This document shows positions 11,446-21,180 of a stretch of 64,000 nt of DNA, piece after piece. Numbering within the stretch: the first letter of the stretch is position 1; every line of letters begins with the position of its first letter. The notes below the pieces were generated by a model. The model saw nothing but the letters and a program-made list of their open reading frames with translations, ran no database searches and was not told the origin of the DNA. Origin of the DNA: Rhizomys pruinosus (lineage: Eukaryota; Chordata; Mammalia; Rodentia; Spalacidae); NCBI GenBank assembly GCA_009823505.1, contig VZQC01008856.1, forward strand, positions 1,348,517 through 1,412,516, given 5' to 3'. The position numbers were made by a program, and so were the translations under genes.

Positions 11446-12333
11446 GCAAAATGTAAGTGTAAGCCTGAGGAGGAAAAGACCAGCTCTTCAGTCCGATATT
11501 TGATGGTGAAAACAAGCACAGACACTTTCGGGTGCTAAAGATAATGATGCCTGTCAGAAGAATGGCGAGGCTTTCTTTGGGTTTTAGCATATATTAAGTT
11601 TTTTCCTTCATAAATTAGTCTGCACGAGTTTAAAATATGCTACACATTAAATTTTGATATGGACACACTTATGAAATAATCTTCACAATCGAGAGAAGTG
11701 CAACTTGAGGTTAAATTTGAATTGTGCTGGTGGGCGGAAGTAAGAAAGGGTTAGAGGGAAGAACCAGCACCTTATAAACTGGGCCCCCCGCAGGGTGCTA
11801 GGGGAGGCACAGAATGAAGGAATAGGTGCATATTATTATAAGGGGGAATTTACCAAAATGCCTTACAGCCAATAGGAACTGGGCAGCCCAACAATACCTG
11901 CGTGCTGGAGAGGCTGAGACCTGATAGCTCCTCAGTTTCAAAGGCTCAGTAGTCTCAATATGGTGTTTGGAAAGAAGGCCTGGAAAGTTCTTGGAGAACC
12001 AGTAATCTTCAGTCTGCCTTGGAACCCAAAGAAGGTAGAGTCTGTCAGCAAAGGCTGCAGACAGCAGCAGAGCAAGAAGCACTCACCAGCAGGCATGGCA
12101 GATTAGCAAACAGCACTGATTTCTAACCCCCTTGGATATATTTCTGAGAGGGAAGGTGCTTTTACTCTGAGAGAGGGTCTCCTCCCCTCATTTGATCCTT
12201 CCTGGAAATGTTCTCACAGACCCACCAAGAGGTGTGTCTCTAAAGTGATTCCAGATCCAGTGAAGGTAAGATTCACCACTATATTATGATTCTGTCTTCT
12301 AAGTGGAGCTATGCATAGCAGCCTGAAAAATAT
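11446..12333. repeat. Diverged rodent interspersed repeat and flanking non-coding DNA
   Basis: At about 11,740-12,265 the sequence resembles a common rodent long repeat that I know from phrases such as aaggcctggaaagttcttgg and acagacccaccaagaggtgt. I cannot assign its family name with certainty, though LTR origin is likely. The rest is unassigned. Confidence 0.45.
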
Positions 12334-12480
12334 TGCTGGGCATGGTGGCAAACAACTTTAATCCCAGCACTCAGGAAGCAGAGGCAGGTGGATCTCTGTG
12401 AGTTCAAGGCCAGCCTGGTCTACATAGTAAGTTCCCGGCCAGCTGTGGCTACAGGGAAACCCTGTCTCCAAAAGAACAGT
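12334..12480 (+). repeat. B1 SINE
   Basis: The forward B1 runs from gctgggcatggtggcaaaca to the end of its A-rich tail. Confidence 0.92.
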
Positions 12481-12517
12481 TACTAAAATCTTGGTCATTT
12501 CCTAAAAAAAAAAAAAA

Positions 12518-12655
12518 ATGATTCTCTCCCTCCTTCTCCCTCTCCTCCTCCTCTCTCTCCCTCTTTCTTCCTCTCTTTCCCTCTCTCTCCCTCTCTCTCC
12601 CTCTCTCCCTCTCTCTTCCTCTCTCCCTCTCTCTCCCTTCCCCCCCTCCCCCTCT
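12518..12655. repeat. Polypyrimidine (CTCCCT)n tract
   Basis: About 135 bases are almost purely C and T on the + strand, built from CTCTCCCT variants. It follows an A run. Ser/Leu or Arg/Glu frames through it are meaningless. Confidence 0.95.
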
Positions 12656-12785
12656 GAGATAGGGTCTCACTATGTCATTCTGGCTGGCCTGAAACTCAAT
12701 TATGTAGACTGGGCTGGCCTTGAACTCAGAAAGTCCACCTGCCTCTGCCTCTCAAGTGCTAAGACTAAATTTGTGTGCACTTAAC
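12656..12785 (-). repeat. B1 SINE, old
   Basis: The reverse B1-like sequence runs from gagatagggtctcactatgt to actaaatttgtgtgcac. Confidence 0.8.
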
Positions 12786-12804
12786 TTACACCCAGCTTTC
12801 TAGT

Positions 12805-12942
12805 TTCTGAGATAAGGTCCTGTGTAGTCCAGGCTGGCCTGTAACTCACTATGTATCCCACGTTTTCCTTAAACTCCCAATCTGTACTGCCTCAGCCTCC
12901 CAAATGCTGGAATTACAGACATAAACCCTCATGTACAGCTAA
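12805..12942 (-). repeat. B1-like SINE, old
   Basis: The reverse B1-like sequence, with gtagtccaggctggcctgta and tcagcctcccaaatgctgga, is strongly diverged. Confidence 0.7.
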
Positions 12943-12988
12943 AACATTATATTTGCCAATAAAAAACTATATGGTGCCTCCTCTAATC

Positions 12989-12989
12989 N
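12989..12989. other. Single N
   Basis: An isolated ambiguous base lies in unique DNA. No noisy duplicate follows it, unlike the other single Ns. Confidence 0.9.
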
Positions 12990-13119
12990 AAAATGGAAGC
13001 AGCAATATGCAGCCTCTCTCCTACCCCCCAAGAGCTTTAACATATTTAACAGATTTACAATGAACTAAGCAGCACAGAAAAAATAAGTAAATAAATAAAT
13101 AGCACAAATATGCAAAATA

Positions 13120-13156
13120 GGGGAGGGAGGGAGGGAGGGAGGGAGGGAGGGAGGGA
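13120..13156. repeat. (GGGA)n microsatellite
   Basis: About nine GGGA units follow an AAAT-rich stretch at 13,081-13,100. Confidence 0.95.
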
Positions 13157-13251
13157 ATATGACTATATGAACATGAGAGTAAAGAAAGCATTGTAGTTAT
13201 GATACTTTGGGGCTTCATATGCAAGTAAAATTTAAACAAAAATGGGAACTA

Positions 13252-13473
13252 AGGGGCCAAAGAGATGGCTCAGTGGTTAAGAGCATTGGATGCTCTTGCA
13301 GAGGACCCGTTTGGTTCCCAGCACCCACACTGTGGCTAACAGCTGTCCATAATTCCAGTTCCAGGGGATCTGAAGCCCTTTCTGACCTCTGTGGGCAATG
13401 CCTGACACAGATACACTTAGATGCATGCAGGCGTAACATTTATACACTTAAAATTTTAAAAACTTAAAAAAAA
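13252..13473 (+). repeat. B2 SINE, older subfamily
   Basis: The forward B2 runs from gggccaaagagatggctcag to an A-rich tail. It has the single version of the attccagttccagggg segment. Confidence 0.9.
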
Positions 13474-13589
13474 ATGGCCACCAATATGGTGGCTATCTTT
13501 TACCCATGAACACATAAAACATTTGATAAAATTCACTGTTACTCTTTTGTAAAATAAAGCATACTGTCACGCAGAAAAAATAGAATACT

Positions 13590-13990
13590 ATATTCATTAC
13601 TTTTCTCGTTGCTGCTACAAAATACCTGACAAAATGGAACTTATAGAGGGAAGGGTTTATTTTGCAAAGCTTGCAGTTTGAGAGCACAGTCACTCATGGT
13701 GGAGAAGTCATAGAGGCGAGAGTGTGAGGCAGCTGCTTATACTGCAGCCTCAGGAAGCTGCTTATACTACAGCCTCAGGAAGCTGCTTATACTGCAGCCT
13801 CAGGAAGCTGCTTATACTGCAACCTCAGGAAGCTGCTTATACTGCAACCTCAGGAAGCTGCTTATACTGCAGCTCAGGAAGCTGCTGCTCAGTTCACTTT
13901 TCTACTGTTAATTCTGTTCTGGACGCCAGCTCATCACACACACACACACACACAAAATCAGTCTTCAGTTAAAACTCTCTAAAAACATCC
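13590..13990 (+). repeat. Rodent interspersed repeat (LTR-like) hosting a minisatellite
   Basis: The segment with cgttgctgctacaaaatacc, gagggaagggtttatttt and gaagtcatagaggcgagagt resembles a widespread rodent repeat also seen near 23,560 and 25,000. I suspect an LTR family but cannot name it. A 25-bp tandem array and a (CA)n run at about 13,932-13,954 lie inside. Confidence 0.55.
13731..13886. repeat. 25-bp minisatellite, about six units
   Basis: The units agctgcttatactgcagcctcagga start at 13,731, 13,756, 13,781, 13,806, 13,831 and 13,856. The last is one base shorter, and only a few substitutions distinguish them. The period is not a multiple of three, so all frames rotate. Confidence 0.96.
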
Positions 13991-14456
13991 TTAAAGACAT
14001 CCCCTGAAAGTGAACTATAAATGCCACCTTGCTAGTTAAGGAGGTATAAATCTAAACTTCACCTTATTACTTTTCTCATTCTGCTGTTATAAAACGTTCT
14101 CATCAGCTGATAACCCCTGTCCAAGTATGGTCTGGAGATGGTCACATCTGGGTTAGAATTTTAGAAATGACACTTGTTAGGGGCTTTGTGACTAATTTTT
14201 GGGAGCCTTTGCTAGCTTACCTGGGGGGAAGTACATAGTAATGAACACTATATAGTATGTGTTGCTTATTAGGCACACAGGTCTTCCCTGTACTTAGCAA
14301 ATACATGAAATCTATTCCTCACAGTCACAGTTTTGCTCATTCCTTGTATATACATTACTGTAATTTCAAAGAAGTGATTCAAGCCTAGAGAGTGATATTT
14401 TATTTAACCCTATCATGACCATGGCCATAGTAGTTGATTGGTATAATTTGTAAAGG
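13991..14456. other. Repeat-poor non-coding DNA
   Basis: No SINE or gene is recognised. An AT-rich stretch ends at a poly-T run (14,457-14,470). Confidence 0.5.
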
Positions 14457-14490
14457 TTTTTTTTTTTTACATTTGGATGTGACTGACTGG

Positions 14491-14633
14491 AGTCTTGGAA
14501 GCTTGACTAACACAGTAGTTCTCATACACATGGACCTTGAGAGCTTGCTTGGAGGTTCGTATACCATTAACCGAAGATCAAACCTGCAGATCGGTGACAG
14601 ATGTCGCAGCCAGATCACTCTCACATCCAATTT
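14491..14633 (+). other. Possible unassigned exon
   Basis: A 143-base unique segment lies between a poly-T tract with an AG at 14,489-14,490 and a good donor (ttt|gtaagg) at 14,634. Four CpGs sit in about 60 bases, which is unusual for non-repeat DNA here. One frame stays open through it, but I recognise no protein. It could be an alternative or 5' untranslated exon of Tnrc6c, or chance. Confidence 0.2.
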
Positions 14634-14841
14634 GTAAGGTTACTTCACTCTGAAAACATCTACTAATGTTGGAATACGAAATTACTGCTCAAGTATAAGA
14701 TGTGGGGTAGAGATAGAATATGTATTCTTTGTTGAGAGTTAAGCTTTGTTCTTTGATGCTTAGATTTTCAGTTTCACTTACTGTATTTCACAAAAAGAAG
14801 CCCCAGTCAAGGTTCCAGACATGCTTATAAAACTGTCTCTT

Positions 14842-15086
14842 GGGCTGGAGAGATGGCCTAGCGGTTAAGAGCGCCGATCGCTCTTACAGAGGACCCAGGT
14901 TCGATCCCCAGCACCCACATGGCGGCTGAGAACCGTCTGAAACTCCAATTCCAGGAGAACTCCAGTTCCAGGGGAATCCGAGGCCCTCTTCTGACCCCCG
15001 TGGCATTGCACGACACGGGTGCACAAACCTACATGCAGACAGTACATTCCTACACATACAGAAATAAATAAAATTAAAAAAAAAAA
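14842..15086 (+). repeat. B2 SINE, young, 17-bp-duplication subfamily
   Basis: The forward B2 has intact A box (tggcctagcgg) and B box (ggttcgatccc), both duplicated 17-mers, and an A tail. The target duplication actgtctctt occurs at 14,831, 15,090 and again at 15,764 beyond a following B1. Confidence 0.96.
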
Positions 15087-15099
15087 AAAACTGTCTCTT

Positions 15100-15727
15100 G
15101 CCAGGCGTGGTGGCTCACGCCTTTAATCCTAGCACTCGGGAGGCAGAGGCAGGCGATTCTCTGTAAGTTCAAGGGCAGCCTGGTCTACAGAGTGAGTTCC
15201 AGGACAGCTGGGGCTACTGGAAGACCCTGTCTCNNNNNNNNNNNNNNNNNNNNNNNNNNNNNNNNNNNNNNNNNNNNNNNNNNNNNNNNNNNNNNNNNNN
15301 NNNNNNNNNNNNNNNNNNNNNNNNNNNNNNNNNNNNNNNNNNNNNNNNNNNNNNNNNNNNNNNNNNNNNNNNNNNNNNNNNNNNNNNNNNNNNNNNNNNN
15401 NNNNNNNNNNNNNNNNNNNNNNNNNNNNNNNNNNNNNNNNNNNNNNNNNNNNNNNNNNNNNNNNNNNNNNNNNNNNNNNNNNNNNNNNNNNNNNNNNNNN
15501 NNNNNNNNNNNNNNNNNNNNNNNNNNNNNNNNNNNNNNNNNNNNNNNNNNNNNNNNNNNNNNNNNNNNNNNNNNNNNNNNNNNNNNNNNNNNNNNNNNNN
15601 NNNNNNNNNNNNNNNNNNNNNNNNNNNNNNNNNNNNNNNNNNNNNNNNNNNNNNNNNNNNNNNNNNNNNNNNNNNNNNNNNNNNNNNNNNNNNNNNNNNN
15701 NNNNNNNNNNNNNNNNNNNNNNNNNNN

Positions 15728-15764
<37 letters not shown>
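15100..15764 (+). repeat. B1 SINE interrupted by assembly gap
   Basis: The B1 starts directly at the right target duplication of the previous B2. It runs to cctgtctc, then N, then resumes as a pure A tail (15,728-15,764) followed by the same target sequence. Only the tail should be missing. Confidence 0.93.
15234..15727. other. Assembly gap (494 N) inside a B1 tail
   Basis: Both sides belong to one B1: body on the left and A tail on the right. The true missing sequence may be much shorter than the N count. Confidence 1.
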
Positions 15765-15766
<2 letters not shown>

Positions 15767-15914
15767 GTCTCTTATGGCACTTAATTACAATAATGTGGTG
15801 GAGTTGAATTCTTCAGCATATTGACTAGCAACTTTGTGTTAGGCAGGATCTTCACCTTTTAGGTAGTCACAGTCCCTTTGAGAATCCAAAAGCCTAACTA
15901 GAAGAAGGAAAATG

Positions 15915-16060
15915 TTTGTTTGGTCTTTTTAAGACAGGGTCTCTCTATAGGCCCAGCTATCCTGGAACTCACTATGTAGGCTGGCCTTAAACTCAGAGAA
16001 ATCCGCCTGCTTCTGCCTCTCGAGTGCTGGGACTAAAGGTATGCACCACCATACCAGTAG
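15915..16060 (-). repeat. B1 SINE
   Basis: The reverse B1 runs from tttggtctttttaagacagg to tatgcaccaccata. A deletion is seen at gtaggctggcc. Confidence 0.9.
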
Positions 16061-16099
16061 TAGGAAGAAACTTTTTTTTTAACTTGGGTAGTGTTGATT

Positions 16100-17252
16100 T
16101 TTCAGCTTCTCCTCCCTGCCACCACTGAAAAACTGGGTACCCCAGGCCATAGTTCATCACAGACAGACACATTCACACACTCACAATCCCATAGTTCATC
16201 ACAGACAGACAGACACATTCACAATCCCATTCACACCCCAGAACCCAACAGCATAGAGCAGGCAGCTCTGGATATTGCTGGTCTAACTTGCCCAGTCCAC
16301 ATCTGCCGTGTCCTGAAGCTCTTTTTAGTCACTGTCTCGCTACTTCCAGGCCCCTTTTGGCAAGATGCACCAGCTTCAGCTCTGCTGGGTAAGTCAGGCT
16401 GATCAGGAAGGCAGGGTATAGCAGGAAGGCTAAGGGGCCTTGCTGCTGTGGACACGGTCTGCTCTGTTAGCACCTCAACGATTGGGATCAGGTCCAACAA
16501 CTCAGTACCTGCCATATCATCAAACCAGAACTGCACAGGCTCTGGGTTCTCTGTACAGAAGATGTTAGATGCAGGTGAGTTGTCCAGGATGAGAGTTTTC
16601 CTTAAGTACCTTCCTAGGCCACTGAGGTCCTTAACATGGCAGTCCTGGTAGAACACTTGGGACTCCAGAACAGAAGAGCCTGGAACACCCCACATTGGTC
16701 CTGAAAGTCCATAATACAATCAGCATACTTGGCCAGGCTGACAGTGAAGAGAACATACTCAAAGAGCTCCTTCATTCATTTTAGGAAATCATCAACATAA
16801 GGCTTCTTGAGCATTCAGCATTGTTCAGTGGCTTAAAGGAACTATGTATGTGGGCTCCATTCAGGTCAGTGACCATGTAGGAAGTATGTGTGAGGGCTCC
16901 ATCCAGGTCAGTGACCGTGTAGTAACTATGTGTGAGGACTCCATCCAGGTCAGTGACCATGTAGGAACTATGTGTGAGGACTCCATCCAGGTCAGTGACC
17001 ATGTAGAAGTATGTGTGAGGACTCCATCCAGGTCAGTGACCATGTAGGAAGTATGTGTGAGGGCTCCATCCAGGTCAGTGACCATGTAGGAAGTATGTGT
17101 GAGGACTCCATCCAGGTCAGTGACCATGTAGGAAGTATGTGTGAGGGCTCCATCCAGGTCAGTGACCATGTAGGAACTATGTGTGTGGGCTCCATCCAGG
17201 TCAGTGACCATGTAGGAACTATGTGTGAGGGCTCCATCCAGGTCAGTGACCA
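16100..17252 (-). pseudogene. Ctdsp2-ps: CTDSP2-like phosphatase processed pseudogene
   Basis: On the - strand the sequence reads, 5' to 3': DLNGAHIHSSFKPLNNAE (catalytic region), a deletion of about 15 codons, KKPYVDDFLK, a stop, [16 protein letters not shown], then [20 protein letters not shown] and PASN, then WFDDM and ELLDLIPI. These follow the order of small C-terminal-domain phosphatases, which remove phosphate from RNA polymerase II heptads through a DxDx(T/V) aspartate. RKTLILDNSPAS and ELLDLIPI point to CTDSP2 rather than CTDSP1 or CTDSPL. The family stop lies near 16,430, and 16,100-16,430 is likely 3'UTR with a duplicated acagacagacacattcaca segment. The motif-I Glu-Thr is Gly-Ala, and stops and frameshifts make it non-functional. 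Upstream, the catalytic segment is expanded into a minisatellite; the 5' part is not seen. Confidence 0.88.
16832..17252 (-). repeat. 42-bp minisatellite made of the phosphatase active-site codons
   Basis: Ten occurrences of caggtcagtgacc are spaced 42 bases apart: 16,862, 16,904, 16,946, 16,988, then 17,029 after one 41-base unit, and so on to about 17,239. On the - strand a unit encodes MVTDLDGALTHSSY with A/V, S/T and similar changes. The innermost unit runs without a break into HSSFKPLNNAE of the pseudogene. The repeat was therefore born from the pseudogene's own DLDxxLxHSS segment. The array ends abruptly at N 17,253, and a noisy copy downstream is far longer. Confidence 0.93.
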
Positions 17253-17253
17253 N
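17253..17253. other. Single N marking an assembly join
   Basis: The N falls inside a minisatellite unit (gtgacca|N|gctctcc), and the sequence character changes at once after it. Confidence 0.9.
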
Positions 17254-20200
17254 GCTCTCCTCTCTTCTTGGGGAGTCGCTTTTATTTTTCCTCGTAGTGG
17301 TATTGTTTTCGGCTAGTGGCACTCATCCCTCAAACATATGGAAGGGAGAGGCACGAAAGCTTGCGTCCTGCCCTATAATGCATCCCCAGGTCATTCTCCA
17401 CTAGACACCACGCTGGGCAAGACCCACCCGCCATCCTTACCGCCAATTCCTGCCAGCATTTTACTAATGCCTTAGTAAAAACCATGGTCGCCATAGACTC
17501 ACTCACTCGGCTGCTAGGTTTTTCATAGGTAACTAAACAATCTTCCTCAAACCACGAGATGTACTATACCGCCTCAGTTGGGCTATCAATCATTAGGGAT
17601 CGTCATTTTAAGAAGTTTCCACACCTCCCTTCCTTTAGCTGCCCATCGGAGGATTTTTTGGTTGTGACCTCTACTACGGTGGTACGTTTGTAGTTAGACT
17701 TGGCTTTTTCTCCATCGACATGTTAGCTTATACCTATACTTCTGTATTAGACATATGGCATAGATTCGCTGAGTTCATTCCAGCTATTTATTGGTTTGGC
17801 GCGGTAATATGATAATTTTTAGTTGTGTACATATATTTATAAAACGAGAGGCAAAGCATTATGAGCAGATTAGAAACTTTAAAACATTATCTTATGTGCC
17901 ATACAAGACGTAGACAAACTAGACTCTTTTTATATTCTTACCCATAGTCTTATTTTTCGATCTGCTAGTGACCGAGAACTTAAATAGATCTCATGTGAAA
18001 TTGTTCTCCGATTTTTACGCTGCACCTTTTGTTATGGGTAGTGTAAATAGTAATTTTTTCTAGCAGGATATTGCTTTAATTTTTTGCCGTCATCTCTACT
18101 GTTGGCTATCGTTCTAACAAATACTATTTCCCTCTTATTTTGGGTGAACTTTTAAATAATTTTTTTTTGGGGTTGCTATTTACTTACCTTTGACTTTCAT
18201 ACCGGTTATTTTTTAAGAAGAGGTTATTTCATTGATTTCTGTGTGAGCGTCATTTTTTTGACAACCCATTCTCTGCGGCATTCGTTCTTCCACCCTACGG
18301 GTATAAATATTCAAGTAAAAAAGGTCCCCCATTTTATTATTCCAGATGGAATGGTTCACTCGTTCTTGTTGGCTCATCAGCTGTTCCAGCGACTATAAAA
18401 ACAGAATTTCGCTGGATAACAAATGAGATTCAAGTTTAAGAATATTTCATCCAACACAACCCCATGACAGAGCTGGAGATTTCTGTCTCTTTACGCTTCC
18501 AGGGCACGCAGCACACAAAGCATTTGTTCACCGACGTGTGCTGCCTGCTCCCTTCAAAGAAGAAAACCAGGAATTCTTAAATTTAGAGATTTGTCATACC
18601 CACCCTAACATACACATAACACTTTATCTCCATCATTAAATTGGGAAACGAGAGCAGGACAAGGCCCAGAGCCACACCCGAGCACATCTTCGGAAAAAAA
18701 GAAAAACCCTCGCTCACCCATGAGCCAGATCCCACTTCCTACTACTCCGAGCCACTCAATTAAACAAAGGGTAGAAGGCACCCATGCAATAGCCACCCCA
18801 CGGCGATCAATGCTTGTTAGAAAGGCTCTTAATTAGGGCCCAGGCAGACCTCGCGTCACTTCTCCCTCCGGCCCCCCCCTCTCTTTCTCATTTGGCGGCC
18901 GGGCGACACCAGGGCCGCTCCACGTTGTCCGAGCTAACATTGCCATCCCATGTGCGCGGGAGACGCCACAGTATAAATACAACGCACCCACATGCATTTT
19001 ACGCGTCGAGGCGGAATTTTCCGTCACGGTCACCATGGCTGGATGCTCCGCGTTACAGAGGACGTGTATACTCACGTTTAGTCGAACTCAGCAACAAACG
19101 CTGTCCTCCTGTGGCCCGAAGAATTGCCTCCCTTACGACGGTCTGGCTCACGCACCGGGCCCGCCCCTACGCAGGCTGCGCAAGAGACACCTGTTTGCTT
19201 ACCGCAGATTAATTAACCTCCAGATGACTCGACTCTTATGCAGAGAAATTTGATTCTGGGATTATATTGCAAATCCCTGCCCAAGTACAAGCACCACCAC
19301 TGTCCTACTATGTTGCCTCAGCTTGTTAAGATACGGCATACCCTGTCTTAATTCTTCTCTAAAGATCTCGGCGGAGGTGGGGAGCCGAGGCGCGGAAGAA
19401 TGCCACAAACAATCTCTCTGGCACTGTTACCACAGGGGGTACCTTGCAGTATTGAGCCCCAATAGGGACGGGGACTTCTTAAAGGTGAATGCGGTAGCCA
19501 CAAACGGGCGGCATGCAGGGGCACGTAAGCATGCGAATATCATCTAGTCACAGGATCCACAACGAGAACCACACCATAATACTAAAAAATAAAACACATG
19601 GACCCTTTCCATGATAAAATAATTAATTAACTTAAAATAGATATTGTGAAGTTTTGGTGTTACGCATTTTACAGTGACATATGAGATCCCATTTAATGAG
19701 ATTAACGTACTTATCGGGGTTGTATTAGGAGGTGACTTGTGTATTACACATCTGAAACCTGGATGTACGTGCAAATATAGTAATTTTGTGTAGATCAATT
19801 TGACAAGTTAAGGTGTATCAGGTAAATTGCTTACACCATCACGCCGGAGTTCATTAAAGCCCAGCTCTATCAGCCTTATAAAGAAAGCCCACAAAGGCTT
19901 TCACGATTTAAATAGTGCTCGCCGCCACGCGGAACGACTTATCTAGATCTTCGGCCTGTTACGAAACATGAGTAATTCCTCTCGTGTGCCTTTCGCACAT
20001 CTATTGATCAATCTTGCGCGGTCAGGAAACCGTTCTGAAAGCAATATTTAGCTCAACCTAGCCAATTCTTATCTTAAGAGATAAAGAGGCACTTTAGATG
20101 CCCGAATATTTGTCCTAATTGCATAGATCAACTTTATTCCATACATATTTTAGTCATAGTGTCTTGTCCAATCCTTCCTTGCCCCAGTCTATAGTGTATA

Positions 20201-20299
20201 ACTGTGATCATACTGTGCTATAGTGTCATCTTGAGATCCAGTCCGTAACTGTCCATAGGCTGATGTATGTTCTCTTCATTCTTCGTGATCGCCTGAATC
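17254..20299. other. Anomalous 3-kb block of unknown origin
   Basis: No B1, B2 or other rodent repeat is seen over 3 kb, in a window where SINEs occur about every 400 bases. CpG is not depleted anywhere, including the AT-rich parts, and 18,840-19,260 has roughly 35 CpGs. Composition drifts between T-rich (17,800-18,300), C/A-rich (18,600-18,830) and GC-rich segments. The open frames (for example 18,814-19,212) match no family I know. It directly precedes a noisy duplicate, so a very low-quality part of a long read is likely. Foreign or contaminant DNA is the alternative. Confidence 0.6.
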
Positions 20300-21180
20300 C
20301 CATCACTGTTGTACAAGCACACTCACACAAGAGTCGTAAGATTCCACATTACTCACAGGGTTACAGGACATAGGGACACGATCACAACTCACATTCACAT
20401 CTCCGCCATGACCAACAGAACAAGGAAAGGTGCTCTCTTTCTCTTAGTACTAATTCGTTACTATATGGGTTGCTGTAGGTAGATTGGCCACAGAAACTTT
20501 AAACCATCTAGGTACAGAACAGGTAGATGAGTTTTAAGTTTACCTTTACTGTTGGATTTAGACTTGTCTCATTATGCACTTATTATGTTAGGCTTATTAT
20601 TAAGCAAGGACCCTTTTTGAAGGCAGAGATTTGCATTCACCCAATCTTTCATCTTCTGGGCGGGGGTTATCATGACCTGAGATGTCAGCAGAAGACGACG
20701 ACATGGTATAGCACCAGAAAGAGAGGCGAGAAGGGGCTTGGGCTGGCTGTTCTTGTGTGGTAAACGGGTCTGCCGGTATGATCACTGATATGTCAGACTG
20801 GGATAGTCCCCAAGAGAAATAAACTCACACCGTTAGCACGAGACTCGACAGCAGGACCTGGGTTGTTTCTGTAAAAGGATTAGATATTTGCAGGTAGTAT
20901 TCCAGGGGATATAGTTTCCTTTACTCTAGGCTGGAAGTGTCCTTAACCCTGGCAGTATCTAGCCGTGATGAAAACTCGGGTAGCTCCAGAAAGAAGAGCC
21001 TGTGGAGCCTACACAAAGCATTGGTCTGAAAGTGTATCATACAACGCATACTTGGCATGCTGCACTACGAAGAGAAACATTACTCAAGATTCTCATCAAT
21101 TTAGGACAATTATCAAATAAGGCTCTTGGCATATCAGACCACTTGTTGCTCAGGTTGATTAAAGGAACTTATGCAGCTGG
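20300..21180 (-). pseudogene. Noisy second copy of the CTDSP2-like pseudogene
   Basis: The sequence follows 16,130-16,860 in the same order with frequent insertions, deletions and substitutions. Anchors include gtagctccagaaagaagagcctg near 20,980 against ctccagaacagaagagcctgg near 16,662, and catacttggc near 21,047 against 16,722. Similarity weakens leftwards. It is best read as the same locus from uncorrected long-read sequence, not a real duplicate. Confidence 0.75.

Noticed and set aside
12449..12784. Ser/Leu-rich and Arg/Glu-rich frames
   Set aside because: They translate a polypyrimidine tract and B1 pieces.
14842..14930. Functional tRNA gene at B2 heads (A and B boxes present)
   Set aside because: The heads are SINE copies without a full cloverleaf; they are pol III promoters of B2.
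15192..15824. 210-codon frame on +
   Set aside because: B1 tail plus 494 N plus poly-A; no protein.
16861..17322. CRISPR-like array (regular units)
   Set aside because: Units are contiguous 42-bp tandem copies without unique spacers, and they derive from a pseudogene coding motif in a rodent genome.
16861..17322. Real repeat protein of TDLDGALTHSS units
   Set aside because: It lies within a retrocopy with stops and frameshifts, one unit is 41 bp, and no promoter or splice context is visible.
18814..19212. 132-codon frame with upstream TATA-like sequence in a CpG-rich segment
   Set aside because: No recognisable domain; the whole block has doubtful sequence quality, and such frames are expected by chance in GC-rich noise.
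18840..19260. CpG island promoter
   Set aside because: CpG is undepleted across the whole 3-kb block, including AT-rich parts, so the local richness is not a specific island signal.
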